In this document: positions 55,604-63,237 of the stretch, piece after piece | Layout of the letters: each line of letters opens with the position of its first letter | Position numbering within the stretch: the first letter of the stretch is position 1 | Source of the DNA: an uncultured Bacteroidota bacterium | Lineage (GTDB): Bacteria > Bacteroidota > Bacteroidia > Flavobacteriales > Flavobacteriaceae | DNA: 64,000 nt | NCBI GenBank assembly: GCA_902544085.1 | Contig: CACCAP010000002.1 | Coordinates: forward strand, 1 to 64,000 | Reading direction: 5' to 3' | Position numbers and translations under genes: made by a program | Notes under the pieces: model-generated | Told to the model about the DNA's origin: nothing | Database searches by the model: none | The model's input: the letters and a program-made list of their open reading frames with translations, nothing else

Positions 55604-58396
55604 TTACAGGTTAATAGAGTAGCCCAATGAAAATTTTACTCCTGGGTCTCTAAATGTATAAATTTGATCAATTGATCTGAATGACTCTGCAAAACTCTCT
55701 CTTTTGCTGCCCAGTATATTTTCAACTTTTAAATTAATTGATTTTTTACTCTCTTGACCAAAGCTTTTTGAAAAAGTGAAGTTCAAACTTTCAAATGGAT
55801 GAGTATATATATCAGGATTATAACCAGCACCAACTACTTCTAGAGTTTTACCTTGCATGTTAAAGTACAGGCCGGCTCTTGTTCCATTTTGATTGTTGAA
55901 ATCTAAACTAGCGTTAATCAAATATGGTGATTGACCCTGAAGTTGTCTTGAACCTGTAAGCGTTTCACCATCTCTGAGTGCAAGTGTTCTTAAGTTCGTT
56001 TCAACTTGCCCATAAGTTTGTTTGGATTCAATCAATGAGGCATTAATATTCGCATTAAAAAAATTGTTCAAATTTTTTCTAAATTCAATTTCAAGCCCAT
56101 AGACTTTCGCTTCACCTAGATTTCTTGGTTGAAATGTTTCACGAGCCTGCTCATAATAACTAAGTTCAATAGGGTCTTTAAAAACTTTATAAAAAGCACT
56201 TATTGCAAACAATTCATTTCCTTCTCCAAAATTTTCAAATCTTAAATCTATATTATCAATATAGGTTGGTTTTAAATTTAAATTTCCAATAAAAGTTATG
56301 TTTGAAAGGGGATCAAAAATTTCTGCAATAGAAGCTTCTTTAAAAGAGGGTCTAGCAGTTGTTTTTGAATAGGATAATCTATAATTGCTGTTCTCTGTGA
56401 TAGCAAAAATGAAATTTGCAGAAGGAAAAACATCAAATTTATCAATTACTTTTTCATCAACTAAGTTTTGAAACCCAGAGCTATCCTGACCTGTGTAAAT
56501 TGTAAAATAATTTTCAGCTCTGAGCCCTATGATTGATCTAAAACTTGGACTTAATTTAAATTCAAGTGAACTGTACCCTGCATAATTATTTTGACTTGCA
56601 TCAAAAGATTTACCTTGTTGGATAAGGTTATATGTCAAATCAATATGATTTCCATTTGTGTTAGTAAGTGACCAAATATTTTCCGGAAAAAGTAATTCAT
56701 CAGCATTGCCTGTGACCCCAGAGTTAACGGTAATTTGCGTACTATATATGTCATAATCTCTTTGCTTATAAGAACCAAATAAACCAAACTTAAAAAGAGC
56801 ATCGTTACCAAATAATGAAAGTTTATTGGTAATATCTATTTTAGAAACAACATTAATTTCATTTAAATCACGCCAGATTCTTGTTGGTCGTGTGTTCGTT
56901 GGAACTCTATATCCTCCATCATCAGTTAATTGAAAAGATGTGGTTCTTGCATCCTTGTCTTGTATCGATGATCTTGTTGGTGATAACTTCCATTCAATTT
57001 TCCAATCTCCATTATCCAAGCTGTGGGTTCCAGAAAATAAAAGATTTGAAATTGCCCTTTCAGTATACTCTAAATTGTCTTTCTTCAAATCGATAAAATC
57101 TGTATCAAATCTTGATTGAAAAAAACTGCCTGCCGAAGATTCTCCGTTTTGAATGTGCAGCAGATTTAACTTTAATTTTGAATTATTAGTCTTATAAGAA
57201 ACACCACCCATTCCGCTTAAAATAACATTATTAATGCCTAGATCGCCGTTCTGAGTATTTGAAGGATCCAGTTCATAAATACTTGAATTAGTGTTCTTGA
57301 AATAATTATTGTTTTGAGCATTTTCGTAATATTCCGTTTCGTTCTTGTAGGAAACAGAACCAAAATAACCTATTTTATTTTCACCATCTTTTCCAACATT
57401 TTTTTGATTTCCACCTGAAATTGAAAAACTATAATCACCCAAACTCGATTGACGTAAAGCAGATAGATTGGAAGAGTATTTGTTGGTAATCTCAGTTTGA
57501 ATCGGCTGATTAAAAACTTCTAAAAAAGTATAGTTCTTTTTTGGATGAACCGGAAGAGACCTAGTGCCATCATCAAAACCAAGGAAATCTGTACTTCCAC
57601 CAGAATATCCAAGGTAATCATTGTTGTAATGCATATCAGGATTGTAAGCCGTTCCAATGGAAATTGACAATTGTTTACTCGTAGGAAATTCTTTTGTTAC
57701 TACGTCAACAATACCCCCAGTAAAATCGGCTGGCATTTCAGCAGTAGAAGATTTTATAACGATAACGTTATCCAAAATATTTGTGGGAAATAAATCCATT
57801 TGTACTGTATTTCTATCTGGATCAAGCCCCGGAATATCAATTCCATTTAAAATAGACTTGGTATAACGATCTCCCAAACCTCTAACGTAAACATACTTTC
57901 CACCTTGTACTGAAACTCCAGGAACAGATTTAACTGCAGATGCGATATCGGATGCACCTGTACTTTTTATTCTTTGAGAGGAAAGACCATCAACGAGACT
58001 AGCAGATTTTTTTTGAAATGATAAAACGGCGGATTCGGTATTTTTTCTAGCACTGACAGTAACAACAACCTCATCCAACCCTTCCGCTAAAACTTCCATA
58101 ATGACATTCACCTCTTTTGGGTTTAAACTATTAATTTCTACTTCTCTAATTTCAATGGTTTTATAACCCAGGTAACTAAATTGAAGAGTGTATATTCCTT
58201 CATCTAAAAAAATCTCAAAATTCCCATCAAAATCTGATGTTGTTCCCGTCCCGGTTTCTTTAACAAGAATATTGGCAAAAGGAACAGGGTCTTGGAAATC
58301 AGCATCTGTGATTGAACCTCGTACAACCCCACCTTGTGAATAGGACAAATAAGAAATAAAAAATGCAATTAGTGCAAGAATTGTGTATCGCTTCAT
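55604..58396 (-). CDS. TonB-dependent receptor of the phosphate operon
   Basis: This 930-residue receptor has a signal peptide (about 1-20), a carboxypeptidase-D-like domain (about 22-110), and a plug with VRGLGDRYTKSILNGIDIPG and SSTAEMPADFTGGIVDVV. The barrel ends KFSLGYSINL. It is the first gene of a run with a PiT phosphate transporter and arsC, and an 11-bp repeat array with a promoter box precedes it. I infer uptake of phosphate or a phosphorus compound. There is no SusD gene; the neighbouring upstream lipoprotein gene may supply the partner. Confidence 0.93.
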   Translation of the reverse strand: MKRYTILALIAFFISYLSYSQGGVVRGSITDADFQDPVPFANILVKETGTGTTSDFDGNFEIFLDEGIYTLQFSYLGYKTIEIREVEINSLNPKEVNVIMEVLAEGLDEVVVTVSARKNTESAVLSFQKKSASLVDGLSSQRIKSTGASDIASAVKSVPGVSVQGGKYVYVRGLGDRYTKSILNGIDIPGLDPDRNTVQMDLFPTNILDNVIVIKSSTAEMPADFTGGIVDVVTKEFPTSKQLSISIGTAYNPDMHYNNDYLGYSGGSTDFLGFDDGTRSLPVHPKKNYTFLEVFNQPIQTEITNKYSSNLSALRQSSLGDYSFSISGGNQKNVGKDGENKIGYFGSVSYKNETEYYENAQNNNYFKNTNSSIYELDPSNTQNGDLGINNVILSGMGGVSYKTNNSKLKLNLLHIQNGESSAGSFFQSRFDTDFIDLKKDNLEYTERAISNLLFSGTHSLDNGDWKIEWKLSPTRSSIQDKDARTTSFQLTDDGGYRVPTNTRPTRIWRDLNEINVVSKIDITNKLSLFGNDALFKFGLFGSYKQRDYDIYSTQITVNSGVTGNADELLFPENIWSLTNTNGNHIDLTYNLIQQGKSFDASQNNYAGYSSLEFKLSPSFRSIIGLRAENYFTIYTGQDSSGFQNLVDEKVIDKFDVFPSANFIFAITENSNYRLSYSKTTARPSFKEASIAEIFDPLSNITFIGNLNLKPTYIDNIDLRFENFGEGNELFAISAFYKVFKDPIELSYYEQARETFQPRNLGEAKVYGLEIEFRKNLNNFFNANINASLIESKQTYGQVETNLRTLALRDGETLTGSRQLQGQSPYLINASLDFNNQNGTRAGLYFNMQGKTLEVVGAGYNPDIYTHPFESLNFTFSKSFGQESKKSINLKVENILGSKRESFAESFRSIDQIYTFRDPGVKFSLGYSINL

Positions 58397-58414
58397 GGTA
58401 GTTTATTGTTTTAA

Positions 58415-58459
58415 CAAATATCCAAGTTCATTATGAATGTCTTGTTAAGAAATGGTTAA
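58415..58459 (-). promoter_or_regulatory. Putative Pho box and promoter of the TonB receptor-PiT-arsC operon
   Basis: On the minus strand TTAACCATTTC (58459-58449) is followed directly by TTAACAAGACA (58448-58438), an 11-bp period. Exactly 15 nt later comes GATATTTG (58422-58415), a -7-type box, and the start codon follows after 18 nt. TTAAC-type units at 11-bp period are the established Pho-box form in Bacillus and cyanobacteria. Confidence 0.65.
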
Positions 58460-58489
58460 AAAAAACCCACTCATTGGAGTGGGTTTTTC
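58458..58489 (-). terminator. Intrinsic terminator after the beta-helix lipoprotein gene
   Basis: A perfect 12-bp stem (AAAAACCCACTC and its complement, 58461-58472 with 58477-58488) closes an ATTG loop, with A and T tracts on both sides. It follows the lipoprotein gene on the minus strand and abuts the Pho box of the next operon, so the two units are transcribed separately. Confidence 0.9.
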
Positions 58490-58526
58490 TACAACTAATA
58501 ATAATTATTTAACTAAACTCATATTT

Positions 58527-59804
58527 TTATAATCCAGTTGCACCTCTGGCTGCTGCCAAGGTCCATGAGAATACTGAAGCATCAGCACCAACTGTTTGTG
58601 AACCTGCTGCCACGGAACTAGCAAAGCTTGATCCACCAGGATTTTTTCCATCATTAAAATCTGCGTTCGGTGTAGGTGTACCAGTTGAGGATCCACCTTC
58701 TCTTGTCGTGTCATTAAAGATTTGACCGCCAGTTAATGAATCACCTGAGGGAACAACTACTTGGATGTTTGAAAAGCTTAGCTCGCCAGACAAAAAGTGT
58801 GCCTGAACATCTCTTCTGTAATCTAGTTCAAAATCATTTCCAGCAGGGAAATTAAATGCATATATGTTGTTGTTTGCGCCCATTGCATATGATCTGAAAT
58901 CGGCGTAATCTCCAACAACACCATCAGCTCCAACTAAAGTAATGTTGTTAAGCGTGTAAGTATCTTCCATTGTACCCTCTGGTCCATCAATTTCTAAAGC
59001 ATGATCACTGTTAGAACCCAGAATTACCATTGAATTTGAAACCGTACCTGAATATGATTGATCAATGTCTAGACCATCATCACCCTGCGCCCAAACTAAT
59101 AAATTTGAAGCATTTACTGTTCCTCCAAAAAATTCGATACCGTCGTCAACATTAGCGACAACTTCAATGTTGCTAACTTGTGTTCCTGTTCCTACACCGC
59201 CAAATGTTACACCATTGATTTCGTTTCCTTCACCAATTGATGTTCCACCATGTCTGACGGAAATGTAATTGTAAATACCAGAATTATCTGAAGCATCAGA
59301 TCCACCATAAAGTCCATTTGTATCTGAAGGAGGTATGCCTTCAATTTGTGCAGTTGCTCCTCCACTTACAGATATTGGGGCTCTACCAAGTACAATTAAA
59401 CCTCCCCAAAGACCTTGTTGTAATGTAAGGTTGGATCCAACCAATTGACCAGGTTGAATATCATCAGCAACTGATGTCATTATAATTGGTGCAGAAGCAG
59501 TACCATTGGCTATTAACTTACCTCCCTGTGCAACGCAAAGAAAAGAAGCATTTGTTCCTGTCCCACCCTCAGCTTTAAGGATTGTTCCAGCTGGAATTGT
59601 CATTGTGGCTCCACTAGACACATAAACTCTTCCACGAATTGTCCATATGTGATTTGCGTCTAAGCTAATATCACTTGTGTACACTCCACTAAGAACGTAT
59701 TGATCAGGATCAACTACATCTGGGGGAGTATCGTCATCGTCACTACAAGCAACAAATAAAAACATTGAAGCAAGTAATAATAAATTTAATTTGAAAATTT
59801 TCAT
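58527..59804 (-). CDS. Beta-helix surface lipoprotein near the phosphate operon
   Basis: This 425-residue lipoprotein has lipobox FVACS (Cys20) followed by DDDD. The Ser-Asp run matches the surface-export signal of Flavobacterium lipoproteins, so outer-face display is likely. The body looks like a right-handed parallel beta-helix (about 90-330), with repeating turns such as ISVRHGGTSIGEGNEINGV, VVANVDDGIEFFGGTV and LVWAQGDDGLDIDQSYSG. No catalytic motif is recognised. It has its own repeat-array promoter and terminator beside the TonB receptor-PiT-arsC unit, and may capture substrate for that receptor. Confidence 0.85.
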   Translation of the reverse strand: MKIFKLNLLLLASMFLFVACSDDDDTPPDVVDPDQYVLSGVYTSDISLDANHIWTIRGRVYVSSGATMTIPAGTILKAEGGTGTNASFLCVAQGGKLIANGTASAPIIMTSVADDIQPGQLVGSNLTLQQGLWGGLIVLGRAPISVSGGATAQIEGIPPSDTNGLYGGSDASDNSGIYNYISVRHGGTSIGEGNEINGVTFGGVGTGTQVSNIEVVANVDDGIEFFGGTVNASNLLVWAQGDDGLDIDQSYSGTVSNSMVILGSNSDHALEIDGPEGTMEDTYTLNNITLVGADGVVGDYADFRSYAMGANNNIYAFNFPAGNDFELDYRRDVQAHFLSGELSFSNIQVVVPSGDSLTGGQIFNDTTREGGSSTGTPTPNADFNDGKNPGGSSFASSVAAGSQTVGADASVFSWTLAAARGATGL

Positions 59805-59827
59805 ATTGTTTATTTAATTAATTAGAA

Positions 59828-59905
59828 CAAATATGGACAAGTCATATTATTACAACATCAACTTAATATCAACTTAGTCTTAACTAAGTGTTAAGCTAAT
59901 GTTAT
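59828..59905 (-). promoter_or_regulatory. Five-unit Pho-box-like array and promoter of the lipoprotein gene
   Basis: On the minus strand five 11-bp units follow one another from 59905 to 59851: ATAACATTAGC, TTAACACTTAG, TTAAGACTAAG, TTGATATTAAG and TTGATGTTGTA. Fifteen nt after the last unit comes CATATTTG (59835-59828), and the lipoprotein ATG lies 23 nt further. This is the longest array in the window. Confidence 0.7.
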
Positions 59906-59968
59906 CTAAAAAAAGTTATTATTATTCAAAATAACATATACAACAAATACCTGATTTTGAAGTATTTA

Positions 59969-60024
59969 TAGTTATTTTGTTAATTTAAAGTTAATTTAAT
60001 GTAAATTAATTGTAAACAAATATG
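59969..60024 (+). promoter_or_regulatory. Pho-box-like array before the MORN protein gene
   Basis: Units TAGTTATTTTG, TTAATTTAAAG, TTAATTTAATG and TAAATTAATTG run at 11-bp period from 59969 to 60012, each ending in G. Fifteen nt after the third unit is CAAATATG (60017-60024), a poor -7 match, and the ATG follows after 20 nt. The units are very A/T-rich and lack the C of TTAAC, so this is the weakest of the four arrays here. Confidence 0.45.
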
Positions 60025-60044
60025 TATATTTAAAAAAAAAATTT

Positions 60045-60425
60045 ATGAAAAAATATATATTATTAATACTTAGTTTTTTATCCTTTTCTATGTATTCACA
60101 AGTAGAACTAGAGTCGGAAAATATCAATTTAAATGAGTTACAAAGCAAATCTGCTCAAGTCATAGAAATAAAACTCTATCATGATAATGGCAATATTTAT
60201 CAAACGGGATCCTTGAAAAATAACAAATTACACGGAAGATGGGAATCTTATGATATTAATGGCAACTTATCAGTTGTGGGTGAATTTCTTCGTGGTAAAA
60301 AACAAGGTAAGTGGTTTTTTTGGACGACAGATAAGTTTATTGAAGTTAATTTTAAAAATAATAAAATTCAGAATCACTTCGAGTGGGATAAGGCGATAAA
60401 TTCAATTGCTGTGAGAACGAATTAA
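60045..60425 (+). CDS. Secreted MORN-repeat/YwqK-family protein
   Basis: This 126-residue protein has a signal peptide (about 1-19, SMYSQ) and two to three MORN-like repeats (about 44-115): YHDNGNIYQTGSLKNNKLHG, then YDINGNLSVVGEFLRGKKQG. Such proteins are often labelled YwqK-family antitoxin, but no toxin is next to it and secretion argues against that role. It stands alone between divergent lipoprotein and receptor genes, with its own repeat array. Function unknown; a role in phosphate limitation is suggested only by position and upstream repeats. Confidence 0.85.
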   Translation: MKKYILLILSFLSFSMYSQVELESENINLNELQSKSAQVIEIKLYHDNGNIYQTGSLKNNKLHGRWESYDINGNLSVVGEFLRGKKQGKWFFWTTDKFIEVNFKNNKIQNHFEWDKAINSIAVRTN

Positions 60426-60447
60426 GTGTTTATATACCTGCTAATTG

Positions 60448-60492
60448 TTAACCTTATCTTAACTTGAGATAATAACAATTAAAATAATTTAG
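60448..60492 (+). promoter_or_regulatory. Putative Pho box and promoter of the TonB receptor-phytase operon
   Basis: TTAACCTTATC (60448-60458) and TTAACTTGAGA (60459-60469) are at 11-bp period, followed in phase by TAATAACAATT. Fifteen nt after the second unit is TAATTTAG (60485-60492), matching seven of eight positions of TAnnTTTG. The ATG lies 30 nt further. The layout equals that before the other phosphate-region receptor on the opposite strand. Confidence 0.65.
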
Positions 60493-60522
60493 TGGCCATA
60501 TACTAAATATGATCATTAAATT

Positions 60523-63237
60523 ATGAAAAATTACTTTTTACTACTTATAACTTTATTATTTACAAGTTATTCTTTTTCTCAAGTATCCACTTTGAAAGGT
60601 CGTGTGCTTGATTCAAATGGCTTTGCACTGCCTGGTGCAACAATTCAGGCCTCTCCCTCAGGAAAAGCTGTTGTAACAGACTTTAACGGATTCTACACCA
60701 TTGTTGGGATCGAAGGGAATCAAACAGTTAAGGTATCTTACATTGGCTTTGAAACAGTTGAAGAATCAGTTTCTGTTAGCGCAGGAACTACATCTACGTT
60801 GGATTTTACTCTTGAAACTGCTGTTAGCGAATTGGCTGAGGTCATCGTCTCTGGTTTTCAGAGTGGAATCATCAAAGGATTGAATAAACAAAAATCTGAC
60901 CTTAATGTGACCAATGTTGTTTCTGCTGATCAAATTGGAAAATTTCCTGATGATAATGTTGGGGATGTAATTAAAAGAATTGCAGGAGTAAGTATGCAAG
61001 GAGACCAGGGTGAAGCTAGAAATATTGTAATGAGAGGTCTTGGCCCAAGTCAAAATTCTGTAACACTAAATGGCGATAGAATTCCTTCTGCCGAGGGGGA
61101 TAATAGAAACGTACAGTTGGATCTAATACCTTCTGCCATGATTCAATCCATTGAGGTAAATAAGACGCTAACTCCTGACATGGAAGCTGACGCAATAGGA
61201 GGTTCTGTGAATTTAATTACAAGATCCAACCCTAGCGGTTTTAGAGCTTCAGCAACACTTGCTGGTGGTGGGCAACCTGTTAGGGAGAATGGTTTTAACT
61301 CAAACTTTTCATTTGTTGTAGGAAATGAAGTTTCTGATAAATTTAGCTACACATTGGCAGGTACTGTCCAAACAAAAGATTATGGTTCAGACAATATTGA
61401 ATTTGAATGGAATGATCCAGCTGATTGGGCAGAGGACGGTGCTATCGGAGAAATGGACATTAGAAGATATGATGTAAAAAGAACAAGAAGAAGTCTAAGT
61501 TTAAACTTAGATTATAACATTGATGATAACAACCAATTATTCTTAAAAACTATTTACAACCATAGAGACGATTGGGAAAATAGATTTAGACTAAGAGTTG
61601 GATCGATTGATATGGAGGACATGACAGCTAGAATTAGAAAACAAACCAAAGGTGGTATTTCTGATAGCAACAATAAAGGTACTCGACTTGAGGATCAAAG
61701 AACTCAAAAATATTCTATTGGTGGTGATCATCTTTTGGGTGATTTAAAATTAGACTGGAAAGTTAGTTATTCAGAGGCTAGCGAAGACAGACCTGACGAG
61801 AGGTATGTGAGATACGAGCAGCGTGATGTTCCCTTTTCATCTCTCAATATTTCAAATCCTGAAAGACCATATTTTGCTTGGACTGGTGATGCATGGAATA
61901 ATCCAAGTAATTACCGATATAGAAGAACAGAGCAGGCATTTAAAACTACTGATGAGACAAACACTTCTTTTTCTATTAATTTGGAAAAACCATATAGTGA
62001 CAATGATGTTTGGAAAATAGGGTTTAAATTCAAGGATAAGACCAAGATGAGAGATGATATTTGGTATGAATACGATAATGATCTTTCCAATATGGATGGC
62101 GTAAGCTATTTTGACGCTTCTATTCCTGATTATTTAGCTGGAGATATTTATCAAAGTGGATATTTTGTAACCGCAAACACTTTAGGATTGTTATCACTAT
62201 CCGGTCCTGAAGATCCGAATTTTGATTCGTATGTTATGGACGAATTTGCTGGAGGAAACTATGATGCTGAAGAACAAATTGCAGCTTTTTATGCCATGAT
62301 AGTTGATAAGCTGGGTGATGATGTAACTTTAATTGCGGGTGCAAGATTTGAATCTACATCAATTAATTATACTGGACAAGTATTTGATGAAGAGGAAGAT
62401 GAACTTCCCTCAGATATTGGCTCTGTTAGTGGAGGAAATGATTATTATAATATTCTTCCTAATTTAACCCTGCAATGGGATGTTAATGATGAATTAAATT
62501 TCAATTTTGCCTTTACTCAATCCATTGCCAGACCATCTTATTATGATCTAGTTCCCTACGAATATTCCAATTCTGACGATCAAGAATTGGCACTAGGAAA
62601 TCCTGATTTGAAAGCATCCCTATCAACTAACTTTGACATTATGGGTGAGTGGTATTTTGGTGGTTTAAGTTTGTTGTCTTTTGGATATTTCAGCAAAGAC
62701 ATCAAGGATTGGATTTATCAGTATACCACAAACAACTATACTTATGCTGGTGTAAACGGATATGAATTATCACAGCTAAGAAATGGAGAAAAAGCAAGCG
62801 TAAGCGGATTTGAGCTTGGTTTTCAAACTAAGTTTTTAAAGAACTTTACTTTTATGGGCAACTACACATCTACTGATTCATCAACAAATAATGTTGAAGG
62901 AAGGGATGATGTTCCTTTGACAGGTCAAGTTGATGATATGTATAATTTGTCATTGGCATTTGAAAATAGTAAGTTTTTTGTCAGAGCATCTATGAACTAT
63001 GCAAGTGAAGCACTTGATGAGTTGAGTGGTGATGCCTATGAGGATAGATATTATGATGAGCAAACATTTGTAGATGTTAATGCGAATTATAAAGTTAATG
63101 ACAAACTAAGTATATTTGCGGAAGGCAAAAACCTAACGAATCAACCACTAAGGTACTACCAAGGTATACAGCAAAGAACTATGCAAATTGAGTACTATAA
63201 TTTAAGTTGGACATTAGGTTTGAAATATGACTTTTAA
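60523..63237 (+). CDS. TonB-dependent receptor paired with a phytase
   Basis: This 904-residue receptor has a signal peptide (about 1-20), a carboxypeptidase-D-like domain (about 22-100), and a plug with KFPDDNVGDVIKRIAGVSM, IVMRGLGPSQNSVTLNGDR and DAIGGSVNLITR, as in the TonB-Xanth-Caul subfamily. The barrel has SIARPSYYDLVPYEYS and a C-terminal YDF. The beta-propeller phytase gene starts on the last base of its stop codon. TonB receptor-phytase pairs are known from aquatic bacteria, so uptake of phytate or its products is inferred. Confidence 0.93.
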   Translation: MKNYFLLLITLLFTSYSFSQVSTLKGRVLDSNGFALPGATIQASPSGKAVVTDFNGFYTIVGIEGNQTVKVSYIGFETVEESVSVSAGTTSTLDFTLETAVSELAEVIVSGFQSGIIKGLNKQKSDLNVTNVVSADQIGKFPDDNVGDVIKRIAGVSMQGDQGEARNIVMRGLGPSQNSVTLNGDRIPSAEGDNRNVQLDLIPSAMIQSIEVNKTLTPDMEADAIGGSVNLITRSNPSGFRASATLAGGGQPVRENGFNSNFSFVVGNEVSDKFSYTLAGTVQTKDYGSDNIEFEWNDPADWAEDGAIGEMDIRRYDVKRTRRSLSLNLDYNIDDNNQLFLKTIYNHRDDWENRFRLRVGSIDMEDMTARIRKQTKGGISDSNNKGTRLEDQRTQKYSIGGDHLLGDLKLDWKVSYSEASEDRPDERYVRYEQRDVPFSSLNISNPERPYFAWTGDAWNNPSNYRYRRTEQAFKTTDETNTSFSINLEKPYSDNDVWKIGFKFKDKTKMRDDIWYEYDNDLSNMDGVSYFDASIPDYLAGDIYQSGYFVTANTLGLLSLSGPEDPNFDSYVMDEFAGGNYDAEEQIAAFYAMIVDKLGDDVTLIAGARFESTSINYTGQVFDEEEDELPSDIGSVSGGNDYYNILPNLTLQWDVNDELNFNFAFTQSIARPSYYDLVPYEYSNSDDQELALGNPDLKASLSTNFDIMGEWYFGGLSLLSFGYFSKDIKDWIYQYTTNNYTYAGVNGYELSQLRNGEKASVSGFELGFQTKFLKNFTFMGNYTSTDSSTNNVEGRDDVPLTGQVDDMYNLSLAFENSKFFVRASMNYASEALDELSGDAYEDRYYDEQTFVDVNANYKVNDKLSIFAEGKNLTNQPLRYYQGIQQRTMQIEYYNLSWTLGLKYDF

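Noticed and set aside
58505-58714. Small frame overlapping the end of the beta-helix lipoprotein gene
   Set aside because: It is an alternative frame of the repetitive lipoprotein C-terminus, with low-complexity composition and no start context.
60045-60425. MORN/YwqK protein as an antitoxin of a toxin-antitoxin pair
   Set aside because: There is no adjacent toxin gene and the product has a signal peptide.
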